This document shows, piece by piece, positions 30,467 to 40,053 of a stretch of DNA of 64,000 nucleotides. The translations under genes were made by a program, and so were the position numbers. The notes under the pieces were generated by a model that did no database searches, was not told the origin of the DNA, and saw only the letters and a program-made list of their open reading frames with translations. Origin of the DNA: a bacterium BMS3Abin03 (GTDB taxonomy: Bacteria > Bacteroidota > Ignavibacteria > Ignavibacteriales > Ignavibacteriaceae); contig BDSV01000044.1 of NCBI GenBank assembly GCA_002898075.1, positions 1 through 64,000 on the forward strand, in the 5' to 3' direction. Position 1 is the stretch's first letter. The number at the start of each line of letters is the position of its first letter.

Positions 30467-31639
30467 TTATGAGTTCATTAAAGAATTATAAACTTTTATC
30501 AGCTTTTCATTTTGTAGATCCAAATTGAAATCAGATTCGATCGTATTCCTTGCTTCGTATGAAAAGTTGTAGGATGTGCTTACAAGCTCTATCATTTTTT
30601 GCACATAACTTTCCACATCTCTTTCTTCTACGAGAAATCCGTTTATTCCATCTTTTATTAGTTCAGTAATACCCGCATGTATTGTGCTAATGCAAGGTAA
30701 GCCTGTAGCCATTGCTTCCATCAACACAGTAGGAATTCCCTCTTTATCGCCGGCATTGCTTGTAACACTGTGATGCAGAAATACATCGGCTTTTCCCATC
30801 AGTTCGATTACCTGTTTCTGGGTTACTGTCCCAAAAAATTTTACTTTATTAATTATATCTAATTTGTCAACCAATCTTTGAATTTCATCCTTTAACTGCC
30901 CGTCTCCAGCTAAAATCAATTCGGCATTTTCGTAATATTTTAAGAAATCATTAAATGCAGAAACAGTAAAGAAATGTCCCTTTTTCTCAACAAAATTAGC
31001 TACCTGCAAGAAAATAATTTTTTCATTCTTTTCATATTTACTTTGTACAGGTTTTCTCTCAACAAAACCAAATTCATTCACCGGAATACCAATATGTAAA
31101 ACGGAATAATTTTTTAATGTGCCAATCCTTTCATTCAACTCATTCAGCATAAAAAAAGAAGGGAGTAAAATATATGCTTCATTAAATAGCTCCTTTAGTT
31201 TTTCCCTGTAATCTCTAAACTTAAGAAGTATTGAACCATCATAACCATGGAAATTAACAACAAGAGGGATATTTAGTTTTTTTACTACCGGCAATATTTC
31301 AATTCCCGCCGGTACAAAATGAGCGTGAATCAGTTGAATATTTTTATCCGAAATTATGCCGCTGAAAAACTTTTTTTGATTAAACGAAAGCCGTGGATTA
31401 CGTGAAAGTAATTTATGCTGACCATAAATCTTTGTAAAAATTTTGCCGGCTTTAAAACGTTTAAAATTTCTTGATTTAAAGTAAACCGGTTCGAACGGAA
31501 ATGTTTCAAGGTTTTCAACTTTATGAGAGGAAAGGACAAAAACCTTAAAAGATTTTCTAATCCCTAAAAGTTGTCTGTATATGAAAGTCATCGAGGGAGA
31601 AAGGTAGTGCTGCAAATAAATTGCTATATTCGACTTCAT
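30467..31639 (-). CDS. Glycosyltransferase family 4
   Basis: IHAHFVPAGIEILPVVKKL; GDKEGIPTVLMEAMATGLPCISTIHAGITELI. Confidence 0.92.
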   Translation of the reverse strand: MKSNIAIYLQHYLSPSMTFIYRQLLGIRKSFKVFVLSSHKVENLETFPFEPVYFKSRNFKRFKAGKIFTKIYGQHKLLSRNPRLSFNQKKFFSGIISDKNIQLIHAHFVPAGIEILPVVKKLNIPLVVNFHGYDGSILLKFRDYREKLKELFNEAYILLPSFFMLNELNERIGTLKNYSVLHIGIPVNEFGFVERKPVQSKYEKNEKIIFLQVANFVEKKGHFFTVSAFNDFLKYYENAELILAGDGQLKDEIQRLVDKLDIINKVKFFGTVTQKQVIELMGKADVFLHHSVTSNAGDKEGIPTVLMEAMATGLPCISTIHAGITELIKDGINGFLVEERDVESYVQKMIELVSTSYNFSYEARNTIESDFNLDLQNEKLIKVYNSLMNS

Positions 31640-31662
31640 TTTAGATTATAATGATAAGTAAA

Positions 31663-32847
31663 TTAACTTCTCTTCCGCCATCTGAACATATTCTCCTTAA
31701 TGTATTTCATCTTCTCCGAAGATTGAAGGTTTTTATTTTCCTTCATTAATATGAAAATAAATGCAATTAAAAATACGCTGAAGGTTATTAATAATGTAAA
31801 GATTGACCGCGGCGGATAGCTTTTCTTTACCGGAGGAACTGCATAATCAATCACCTGTAATGTTGGTATATCTTTTTTCTCCTCTATTTTTGCTTGCTCG
31901 TATAACGGTAAAACGAACTCTAATATTTTAGAATTTATTTCAACTTCTCTAAATAATCTATAGTAACCGATGGCGTTTTCCGGTAATGAATCTAAAGCAG
32001 GTATCATGCCTTCGGGAGTACCGTGTTTTTTCATCTCCTTCAACCGTTTTTCAAATTCTTCAACTTCTACCTGCATATTTTCTACTTGCGGAGTATTAGC
32101 GCCTTTAAGCTTTTCCAAAATCGATCGCTCAATTTGTTTTGCGATTAACTCGGTTTCAAGAGTAGTATATGCGCTTACGATACTTTTAAACTGTTCTTCC
32201 GGTTCTATTATTCCGGATTTTTTCTGAAAAGCCAGCAGGGAATCTTCTGAATTCCTTAAATTCTGCCGTATTTCGATAACGCGTTTCCCTAAAAAGATTC
32301 TATTATTTTTAGATTTCTGAGTTCTCAGTTCAATTAATTTTTCATTGAGTAATTGAATAATATAATTGGCTATATTTGCCGATAGCTGAGGTGATTTTGC
32401 TCTAACTTTTACTTCGTAGGCATTATATTCAGTCTCAGTTGCGTTAATACTATTAGCAAGTATCAATAATGTTTTTTCTCTGTAGTCTTTAATAGCGGGA
32501 CTTAACCCGTAAACATTTACTAGATCAAATTTCTCAATTACTTTTTCAAGATTTGTTCTGCTGTAAATTATCGTATTGTACATATCCATTTCCGGGCTTG
32601 AAGAAGTAGCACCTATATTAAACGGCAAATTTGTTCCTAAATTGCCTAATAATCCCGCTAAACCTCCCATTCCTGATTCCTCGGCGGGAACCAATAAAGT
32701 TGAAGAATCAAACTGTTCTTCAACTAAAAAGTAAATCATAAGATAGGAAATAATCAAAGTTGGCAGGAGTAATGCGATAAGGAATTTTTTCCATTTAATT
32801 AAGACTACTAAATAATCCAGCAAATCAATTCTTTTGTTTTCCGGCAT
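31663..32847 (-). CDS. Chain-length determinant / Wzz-family protein
   Basis: N- and C-terminal TM helices, coiled-coil core, VIDYAVPPVKKSYPPRSIFTLLITFSVFLIAF. Confidence 0.88.
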   Translation of the reverse strand: MPENKRIDLLDYLVVLIKWKKFLIALLLPTLIISYLMIYFLVEEQFDSSTLLVPAEESGMGGLAGLLGNLGTNLPFNIGATSSSPEMDMYNTIIYSRTNLEKVIEKFDLVNVYGLSPAIKDYREKTLLILANSINATETEYNAYEVKVRAKSPQLSANIANYIIQLLNEKLIELRTQKSKNNRIFLGKRVIEIRQNLRNSEDSLLAFQKKSGIIEPEEQFKSIVSAYTTLETELIAKQIERSILEKLKGANTPQVENMQVEVEEFEKRLKEMKKHGTPEGMIPALDSLPENAIGYYRLFREVEINSKILEFVLPLYEQAKIEEKKDIPTLQVIDYAVPPVKKSYPPRSIFTLLITFSVFLIAFIFILMKENKNLQSSEKMKYIKENMFRWRKRS

Positions 32848-33164
32848 TTGATAATTATTATTAGTGAAAAAATAATCTACTTAACAGAATATATATGAAA
32901 TAAATAATAAATTTACTAAACTCTCATATCACCTTGCAACTCAATTCTCAATGATTTTATACAACCGAAAAAATCAGGGAACTTTTACTGACCTGGTGCA
33001 TCTAAAACTATGAAAATCAAATTATTTGACTTTTTATAATATTTTGCTATTTTTAATCTATAAATTTAGGAAAGGAAAATTTTTTATCGATTAATTGCTA
33101 CTGTAATAAAAAATAAAAATAGCGACATAAATATTATTTTTTATTATCAGAGTAGCAAATTAGT

Positions 33165-33197
33165 ACCGATTTGGAGTCTCTCTGATCGGTTTTTTTA
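33165..33197 (+). terminator. Terminator/attenuator-like hairpin upstream of the small conserved ORF
   Basis: ACCGAT-TTGGAGTCTCTCTG-ATCGGT followed by TTTTTT. Confidence 0.55.
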
Positions 33198-33292
33198 TAT
33201 TATAACGAGTTTTTGCGGAGGTTAATTATTCTGAATTTTTGATACTAAGTTCAAGGAACAGCTATTCATTAACAAAAAAAAGGAAGGGTAAG

Positions 33293-33541
33293 ATGAAAGA
33301 GATCAAAGCAAAAATAGACAATCCGTTGTCGGATTTGATTAGTGACGAAATTTATGAGTTATTAGACTCTCACGGATTGATAGATGAAAAAGCAGTAAGA
33401 GATTATCAAATCCGTAAGAAGTTCAAGCAATTGAGAGCTAGTAAGATAAGCGCCGGAGATGCCATCGACACAATTCGTGAGGATTACCCATATTTACAAT
33501 TCGACACTATTAGAAAAATTGTTTATCAAATAAGTAAGTAA
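33293..33541 (+). CDS. Small hypothetical protein (~82 aa)
   Basis: ATG at 33293 preceded by AGGAAGGGT ribosome-binding site; soluble, helix-rich; the tracked TTG start at 33239 is less likely. Confidence 0.7.
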   Translation: MKEIKAKIDNPLSDLISDEIYELLDSHGLIDEKAVRDYQIRKKFKQLRASKISAGDAIDTIREDYPYLQFDTIRKIVYQISK

Positions 33542-33581
33542 ATTGCTTGACAATTAGAATTTATCATTTTATATTGTTTAC

Positions 33582-33660
33582 GGCTCTTTCAAAGGGTTCT
33601 CCCCTGCCCTTTGAGGCAATAGAGTCGAGCCCAGTGGTACCCCATCGCTGGGCTTTTATT
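33582..33660 (+). promoter_or_regulatory. Structured intergenic RNA/terminator region
   Basis: Hairpin CAAAGGG/CCCTTTG (33590-33596/33607-33613) then AGCCCAG/CTGGGCT hairpin (33628-33654) and T-rich tail. Confidence 0.55.
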
Positions 33661-33685
33661 TTTTTATTATCTTTGCGGAGCAGTT

Positions 33686-33988
33686 ATGGCTAAGAAAGTA
33701 CAAAGAAAAAATATTAGGAAATCTAAAAAGGCACAGGCGCAGCAATCGCCGTTTAAGATTTACTGGGAGAAACAAAATTATTTGTTCCTTTCCCTGGGTT
33801 TTATTGTTATAATAATAGGTTTTTACCTGATGACTATTGGTCCGTGGGATAGTGTTCCATCTCTTATAATTTCACCAATCCTGTTGTTTATAGGATATGT
33901 ATTGATTTTTCCCGCTTCAATTTTATCCAGAAAGAAAAAGGGGAAAGATGTAAAACAGGAAGAGCAAGTTGACTCTGGCAAAAGTTAA
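33686..33988 (+). CDS. Small two-TM membrane protein (DUF3098-like)
   Basis: Basic N-terminus, two hydrophobic segments, FKIYWEKQNYLFLSLGFIVIIIGFYLMTIG. Confidence 0.7.
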   Translation: MAKKVQRKNIRKSKKAQAQQSPFKIYWEKQNYLFLSLGFIVIIIGFYLMTIGPWDSVPSLIISPILLFIGYVLIFPASILSRKKKGKDVKQEEQVDSGKS

Positions 33989-34241
33989 AGGAAACATCGT
34001 TTCGACCCAGAAAAATTCCCAGCTTAAAGGTCACAAGCTTCTTATCGTTCATCCGGTTGATCTCAATAATAATTACATCGGCGAGAAGGATGTAATAGCA
34101 TTAGATTTTGTCGATGCAGGAATAGGGGATACAGTATTACTGGTTCAGGAGGGTAAAGCCGTTCAACAAATACTCGGGCATCGAAAAGCCCCTGTCCATT
34201 CGGTAATAGTTGCAATTGTCGATTCCATAGATGTAAATTAG
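33969..34241 (+). CDS. EutN/CcmL-family bacterial microcompartment vertex protein
   Basis: LAKVKGNIVSTQKNSQLKGHKLLIVHPVD...VIALDFVDAGIGDTVLLVQEGKAV matches the EutN/CcmL pattern; TTG start overlapping upstream gene. Confidence 0.85.
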   Translation: MTLAKVKGNIVSTQKNSQLKGHKLLIVHPVDLNNNYIGEKDVIALDFVDAGIGDTVLLVQEGKAVQQILGHRKAPVHSVIVAIVDSIDVN

Positions 34242-34269
34242 TTTCGCAACAACATCGGTTATTTCCATT

Positions 34270-35391
34270 GTGTCTAAACTAAATATTGAACAATTAACAG
34301 ACCTTTATTTATTACTTTCGGTCGAGGGAATCGGTCCGGGAAAGATAAGAAGCTTACTTGCGAAGTTTCACTCCACAGAAAAAATCCTATCCACAGATTA
34401 TCATTCCTTAACAACGGCGGAAGGAATAAGCACTAACCTCGCTCAACGCATTCGGAAAATAAATAGTAACAGAAACGCTATAAAATCCCGTGTAGAGGAA
34501 GAACTAACAAAGCTTGATAAGCTAAATGCAAAGCTTATAACTATATGGGATAAAGAATATCCGAAACTGCTTAAAAAAATATATGACCCGCCTATAATAA
34601 TCGAGATTAAAGGTAAGCTAATTGATCAGGATGAATATTCGATTGCAATTGTCGGAACAAGGCAGCCGACAAATTACGGGAAAGTTCAAGCCGAAAGAAT
34701 CGCTTCGGACCTCGCTGAACAAAGTATAACAATTGTTAGCGGTATGGCAAGAGGTATCGATTCAATCTCCCACTCTGCATGCCTTAAGCGTGGTGGAAGA
34801 ACAATTGCCGTTATCGGATCGGGATTGGATGTAATCTATCCTCCCGAAAATAGAAAATTGTTTGATACAATATGCGAAAGGGGTGCCGTAATAAGCGAGT
34901 TTCCGCTTGGTACAAAACCGGATGCACAGAATTTTCCAAGAAGGAACAGAATAATATCAGGTTTGAGTCTCGGAACGATTATAATAGAGACTGGAATAAC
35001 GGGCGGCGCAATGCAAACAGCCCGATTCGCACTGGATCAAAATCGGGAAGTATTTGCTTTACCCGGAAACGTTGGCGTAAAACAATCGGACGGAACAAAT
35101 TCTTTAATTCAAAGAGGCGAAGCAGAACTAATCCGGTCGGCTGAAGATGTGCTGCTGGAATTAGAATTGAAACTGAAACCCGTGCTCGGTAAAAATATTC
35201 CTCAAAGGCAGGAAGAGCTAAACTTGTTTGAAGAGAAAATTATCAACGCATTAAATTCAGAGCCAATGCAGATTGATAAAATTGCATCTGCAACAAATCT
35301 TTCCACATCCGATTGCCTTGTTCACTTGCTCTCCTTAGAATTTAAAGGAATGATAAAACAACTGCCCGGAAAAATGTTTGCACTTTTGTAA
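34270..35391 (+). CDS. dprA: DNA-processing protein DprA (GTG start)
   Basis: IAIVGTRQPTNYGKVQAERIA, SGMARGIDSISHSACLKRGGRTIAVIGSGLDVIYPPENRKLF, FPRRNRIISGLS. Confidence 0.96.
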   Translation: MSKLNIEQLTDLYLLLSVEGIGPGKIRSLLAKFHSTEKILSTDYHSLTTAEGISTNLAQRIRKINSNRNAIKSRVEEELTKLDKLNAKLITIWDKEYPKLLKKIYDPPIIIEIKGKLIDQDEYSIAIVGTRQPTNYGKVQAERIASDLAEQSITIVSGMARGIDSISHSACLKRGGRTIAVIGSGLDVIYPPENRKLFDTICERGAVISEFPLGTKPDAQNFPRRNRIISGLSLGTIIIETGITGGAMQTARFALDQNREVFALPGNVGVKQSDGTNSLIQRGEAELIRSAEDVLLELELKLKPVLGKNIPQRQEELNLFEEKIINALNSEPMQIDKIASATNLSTSDCLVHLLSLEFKGMIKQLPGKMFALL

Positions 35392-35537
35392 TAACAAATC
35401 TTAAATTACAAATAATCATTAACAATTATATTTTAGTTTTCAATAATCGTTTTCCGATTAAATAGTGATTATGAATCACTATTTAATACATATTTGAATT
35501 TTAGATTTGTAAATATCATTTAAAGTTTCTCCATTTA

Positions 35538-36641
35538 TTAATTCATATTACTTTTTATTAAATATATTTTACTATCCTTTTCATCAGGGAGGATATTAAA
35601 TGATGCTACATTGTTAGTAACAGTCTTCTCCGTTATTGTACCGACAGATGATATAATTTTGATGCTTTGGATTAGATCATCGCTGGTTTCAAATTGAATT
35701 GACAACGGCTGATTATATAATTCATTATCAAGATAGTCGCTAAATCTTAATTTATATATAGACATTTCTGAATCAGAAGATAGAAATGTTTTTTGAACCA
35801 CGAGATTATTACGCTCTTTTATATATTTAGCAACCATATCCATGTTACCGGACCAAAAATCTTCTGACTTGATATAATCTAAATCCTTAATAAATTCAGC
35901 AAAAGGATAGTAACCCCAACCTCCTACTATCCCAATAGAATGATACATTAATATAATCCATGCAGATTTTTGAAGTGCAGAATTAAATACAACTTGCATT
36001 TCTGCATGGTTATTAATAAGTACCGTATCTTGAGTTCCAATAAAAACTGCTGGAAGATAAAACCAATTATCCGGTTCTGTTTTAGTGTCTGGGGAAATAT
36101 AAAACTTACTTGGGTCTACTGTTGCGCCCCGCGCACATATAAATCCGGCATTTTTATTTGCAAGCTGGGTTCTTATTAAATAACCTCTCGCCCCCGGATA
36201 AGCGTAAGCACTCGGATTTAAATCCCAACTTTTCATTAAGTCAAAACACAATTTAAAATCATCATAAGCCTCTGAATAACTTAACGAGTCATGATTTATA
36301 TGCCTGTTACCATGCCCATAAAAATGAATTCCATAGGGCATCAAATTAGTCTTGAATTCTTCAATTAGATGATATTTATCCGGATTGTTATAGTTTTTTG
36401 TAACAAGTTCAAAATCCATTGTCAGATTTCTTTGTAATATTTCATCTACAGCATTTTGAAGCATTGGATTGTTGCCCCACGCAGCATCATACGTTATTGA
36501 GACAGCAGATTTGTGACCATCAAACCACTTAAGCACTTTTACATCAAAATCAGATGTTGAATTTTTAGGTTCCGACGGCGCTTTAGTCGTACAACTATTT
36601 AAAATTAAAAAACAAGATAAAATTACCAAAACTAGTTTCAT
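35538..36641 (-). CDS. Lipoprotein with polysaccharide deacetylase-like domain
   Basis: Lipobox ILNSCTT; KSAVSITYDAAWGNN, YGIHFYGHGNRHINHDSLSYSEAYDDF, SAYAYPGARGY. Confidence 0.75.
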   Translation of the reverse strand: MKLVLVILSCFLILNSCTTKAPSEPKNSTSDFDVKVLKWFDGHKSAVSITYDAAWGNNPMLQNAVDEILQRNLTMDFELVTKNYNNPDKYHLIEEFKTNLMPYGIHFYGHGNRHINHDSLSYSEAYDDFKLCFDLMKSWDLNPSAYAYPGARGYLIRTQLANKNAGFICARGATVDPSKFYISPDTKTEPDNWFYLPAVFIGTQDTVLINNHAEMQVVFNSALQKSAWIILMYHSIGIVGGWGYYPFAEFIKDLDYIKSEDFWSGNMDMVAKYIKERNNLVVQKTFLSSDSEMSIYKLRFSDYLDNELYNQPLSIQFETSDDLIQSIKIISSVGTITEKTVTNNVASFNILPDEKDSKIYLIKSNMN

Positions 36642-37178
36642 TATTTTCCCTCATTTACAATAAATTAATTCTTTCAAATTGGTTGCTGCTTACTCCCGTA
36701 TCGAAACAAGCAATCATTTACCAGCAAATTAGTTTTTACAAAAATAATTAAAATATTAATAGGTTTCCTCGAAAAAAGTATAAGCTTAAATTATTCCGAC
36801 TTTGATCGGGATAAACTAAGGCACTTTGTGCATTCTCATATCAGATGATGGTTTTTTGCATTAATAAATCAACAAAATATTTAAAATAAAATTTAATCGT
36901 TAATATAAAAATCTCTTTAACCCAGTAGTTACAGATCACCTCGTGACAATTGTTGTAAAAACAGATACTGTCTTTTGTACCACAGATTATCAATCTGTGG
37001 CTCCCAAATTGATTTATGAACACCAGTTAACAAACGCAAATTTTGGAAGTAAATTAGAACCGAAAATTTCTAAAATTAAAAGTTGTTTATTGATATTCAT
37101 TATTCATGTTACTTCTTGTTAGTTCGCAGGACACTGTCCTGCGCTACGGGGTTTGTATTAATTTATAAGTTATGCCGT

Positions 37179-38468
37179 TTAATACTTTTTCTTATTTTTC
37201 CAGAAAAATTTTAATCTTTCTTTTATACTTTTCTCCTGTCCGCTATCCGTCGGAAAATAAAACTGCTCGTCTTTTAATTCTTCGGGAAGATAATCTTCTT
37301 CAACAAAATGATTTTTATAACTATGCGCATATTTATAGTTTTTCCCGTAGCCGATATCTTTCATAAGATTGGTCGGTGCGTTGCGAAGGTGCAGTGGAAC
37401 AGGATACAGCGGTTTATTCTTAACTGCTTCTTCTGCTTTGTTTATTCCCGCATAAGACGCATTGCTTTTAGGACAGGATGCAAGATATGTAGTGCATTGA
37501 GCTAAAATTATTCTCGCTTCGGGCATACCGATTTTATCCACAGCACCGAATGCAGCTTCAGCTAATACAAGTCCGTTTGGCGAAGCATTACCGATATCCT
37601 CCGAAGCTAAAACAACCAACCGCCTTGCGATAAATAGCGGGTCTTCTCCTCCTTCCAACATTCTTGCCAGCCAGTAAAGAGCTGCATCGGGATCGCTGCC
37701 GCGCACACTTTTTATAAATGCAGAAATAAGATTGTAATGTTCTTCGCCTGCTTTATCATATATTATGTTTTTCTTCTGGATTACATTTTCCATTACCTCT
37801 TTGGTAATCTCTACCGGTTTTTTATCTATCTCCTGAATTACCGCTGCTTCAAGTATATTTAGAAGTGTTCGTGCATCTCCTCCGGATAGATAAAGAAGAA
37901 AATCCTCATCGGTTATTTCTATTTCCATTTGTGCAAGGAATTCATCCTTTTTAAGTGCCGTGTTCAAAATTCCCAGCAAATCGTCTTCGCTTAGATTATC
38001 CAAAACAAATATCCTTGCTCTCGAACGTAATGCGGGAATTACTTCAAAAGATGGATTCTCCGTTGTTGCACCGATTAAATAGATTAATCCTGATTCAACC
38101 GAACTTAACAGTGCATCCTGCTGTGCTTTGTTAAAACGATGCACTTCATCGATGAAAAGGATTGTTCTTTTTCCCATCTGTTTGTTTTGTTTCGCTATTT
38201 CGATAATCCTGCGTATCTCTTTTACTCCCGATGAGACAGCATTTATTTGGTAGAAGTCAGCTTTGGTTTCTTCGGCAATTATTTTTGCCAATGTTGTTTT
38301 GCCCGTTCCCGGGGGTCCCCATAAAACAAAAGAAGAAAGGGTATCGTTTTCAATCATCAGGCGTATCGGTTTGCCCTTTCCTACAAGGTTTTCCTGACCA
38401 AAAAAGTCATTCAACGTTTTAGGTCTTATTCTTTCGGCTAAAGGAACATCGGGTATATTATTTTTCAT
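37179..38468 (-). CDS. rarA: Replication-associated recombination protein A (AAA+ ATPase)
   Basis: PLAERIRPKTLNDFFGQENLVG, GPPGTGKTTLAKIIA, FIDEVHRFNKAQQDALL, C-terminal RarA domain. Confidence 0.96.
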   Translation of the reverse strand: MKNNIPDVPLAERIRPKTLNDFFGQENLVGKGKPIRLMIENDTLSSFVLWGPPGTGKTTLAKIIAEETKADFYQINAVSSGVKEIRRIIEIAKQNKQMGKRTILFIDEVHRFNKAQQDALLSSVESGLIYLIGATTENPSFEVIPALRSRARIFVLDNLSEDDLLGILNTALKKDEFLAQMEIEITDEDFLLYLSGGDARTLLNILEAAVIQEIDKKPVEITKEVMENVIQKKNIIYDKAGEEHYNLISAFIKSVRGSDPDAALYWLARMLEGGEDPLFIARRLVVLASEDIGNASPNGLVLAEAAFGAVDKIGMPEARIILAQCTTYLASCPKSNASYAGINKAEEAVKNKPLYPVPLHLRNAPTNLMKDIGYGKNYKYAHSYKNHFVEEDYLPEELKDEQFYFPTDSGQEKSIKERLKFFWKNKKKY

Positions 38469-38554
38469 CTGTTTAGAATTTTATATTAAGGTCAGATGTA
38501 ACTCGCATTAGAATCATTTTTTTGTGTGTGAGGAATTTTTCATGCCCGTTTTAT
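38463..38554 (+). repeat. Copy B of the ~92 bp dispersed repeat family
   Basis: TTTCATCTGTTTAGAATTTTATATTAAGGTCAGATGTAACTCGCATTAGAATCATTTTTTTGTGTGTGAGGAATTTTTCATGCCCGTTTTAT. Confidence 0.8.
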
Positions 38555-38846
38555 CGGTATTTTCTTTTACTTCAATTTTCATTTCGCCTTCTTTCAACAT
38601 ATCATATTTTTCTCTGGCGGTCTGCTCAATTTTGGCGGGAATTTTATTTTTTAAAGAATCAATTTCATTTTTAAGATTTGCGTTTTCCTTTTCCAGATTT
38701 GTTACCTGTTCTGTTAGAGAATCCAGCTCATTTTGCATCCGGAAATATTTTATCAAACCCCTGTCGTTAAACAGAAGATAAAAAATCCCGATCAGTATTA
38801 TTAATAGGAAACCATATACAAAAAATCTTTTCTTACTTTTTGCCAT
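38514..38846 (-). CDS. Septum formation initiator (FtsB/DivIC-like)
   Basis: N-terminal TM then coiled coil LDSLTEQVTNLEKENANLKNEIDSLK, EQTAREKYDMLKEGE. Confidence 0.85.
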   Translation of the reverse strand: MAKSKKRFFVYGFLLIILIGIFYLLFNDRGLIKYFRMQNELDSLTEQVTNLEKENANLKNEIDSLKNKIPAKIEQTAREKYDMLKEGEMKIEVKENTDKTGMKNSSHTKK

Positions 38847-39843
38847 CTAAGCTGTTCCTGATTATCCTGTCAATCAATTCTTCAAATGAAATACCCACAG
38901 CTTGCGCCATTTTCGGTACTAAACTCGTAGACGTCATTCCGGGCAGCGTGTTAACTTCCAAACAGTACGGAATGTTTTTTTCATTTAGCCGGAAATCAAC
39001 ACGTGCGTAAGTGCTGCATCGCAAAGATTCAAATGCTTTTTCAGCTTGCTTCTGCATTTCTTTAAAAACATCGCCGGAAATTTCTGCAGGCACGATGTAC
39101 TCGCTCATCCCGTGCGTGTACTTGTGTTTATAATCGTAAAAACCATCCTTTGGAATTATTTCTAAAACAGGTAGAGCTTCCCCATCTAAAATTGCAACCG
39201 TCATCTCCCTGCCCTCTATGTATTCTTCAATCAATGCAAGATTAGAAAATTGCAGTGCTAATTTTATCGATGCTTCAACATCACTTTCACTTTTAGCAAT
39301 CGTTAATCCAACTGTCGAGCCCTGGTCATTCGGTTTAATTACGCAGGGAAACCCGAAGCGCGATTTTATTTTTTCAACAACTTCATCTAAAACAAAATTG
39401 TTTTTTGCCAGCAGCCAATCAGCGGTGTTAACGTTACTTTTTCGGAAAAGAATTTTGGACATCAATTTATCCATTGCAACAGCAGAAGACATAACACCCG
39501 AGCCGGTGTATCTTATTCCTTTCAATTCCAAAATCGATTGAATGGTACCGTCTTCACCCCACTTGCCGTGAAGCGCAATAAAAACGAGATCGACGTTTTT
39601 CATCAGGTCAGAGTTTACAGCTTTCAAATAATTTCCATTCGATATCCCGGCAAAATCTTTTTCATCAAAAAAAAGAGAATCATCTTCCGGTTGATTTGTA
39701 CCATAAGCAGGATCAATTAAAACTGTTTCATAACCCAATGAGTTAACCGCTTCGTAAATAGCTTTGCCCGAAGATTTTGATACATCTCTTTCCGGTGAAG
39801 TTCCGCCTATAAAAATGGCAATTTTAAAATCATATTTATTCAT
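38833..39843 (-). CDS. ddl: D-alanine--D-alanine ligase
   Basis: IFIGGTSPERDVSKSSG, ALHGKWGEDGTIQSILELKGIRYTGSGVMSSAVAMDK, EVNTLPGMTSTSLVPKMAQAVG. Confidence 0.96.
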   Translation of the reverse strand: MNKYDFKIAIFIGGTSPERDVSKSSGKAIYEAVNSLGYETVLIDPAYGTNQPEDDSLFFDEKDFAGISNGNYLKAVNSDLMKNVDLVFIALHGKWGEDGTIQSILELKGIRYTGSGVMSSAVAMDKLMSKILFRKSNVNTADWLLAKNNFVLDEVVEKIKSRFGFPCVIKPNDQGSTVGLTIAKSESDVEASIKLALQFSNLALIEEYIEGREMTVAILDGEALPVLEIIPKDGFYDYKHKYTHGMSEYIVPAEISGDVFKEMQKQAEKAFESLRCSTYARVDFRLNEKNIPYCLEVNTLPGMTSTSLVPKMAQAVGISFEELIDRIIRNSLDGKK

Positions 39844-39919
39844 AGCGTGGCGATCTGTAAATTCAAAATTAAATAACTCATCAGTACTGTTATTTTTTTA
39901 ACAATTTAATGCTATCAAA

Positions 39920-39951
39920 TTTCTAATCCCGACTAAGGTCGGGATTAGAAA
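39920..39951. repeat. Perfect 14-bp-arm hairpin TTTCTAATCCCGAC-taag-GTCGGGATTAGAAA
   Basis: Direct reading; lies between the aldolase 3' end and ddl. Confidence 0.85.
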
Positions 39952-40053
39952 TTAGGTTAATTATACACAGCTAATATAGAGAGCAATGTGTAATAACAAA
40001 ACAATTAAAAATAGATGATAGTTTAATAATATTCTTTCGCCGGAGCTAAATAC

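Noticed and set aside
39920-39951. Terminator for the aldolase/oxidoreductase transcript
   Set aside because: Perfect hairpin but no convincing U-tract on the minus strand; kept as a hairpin repeat only.
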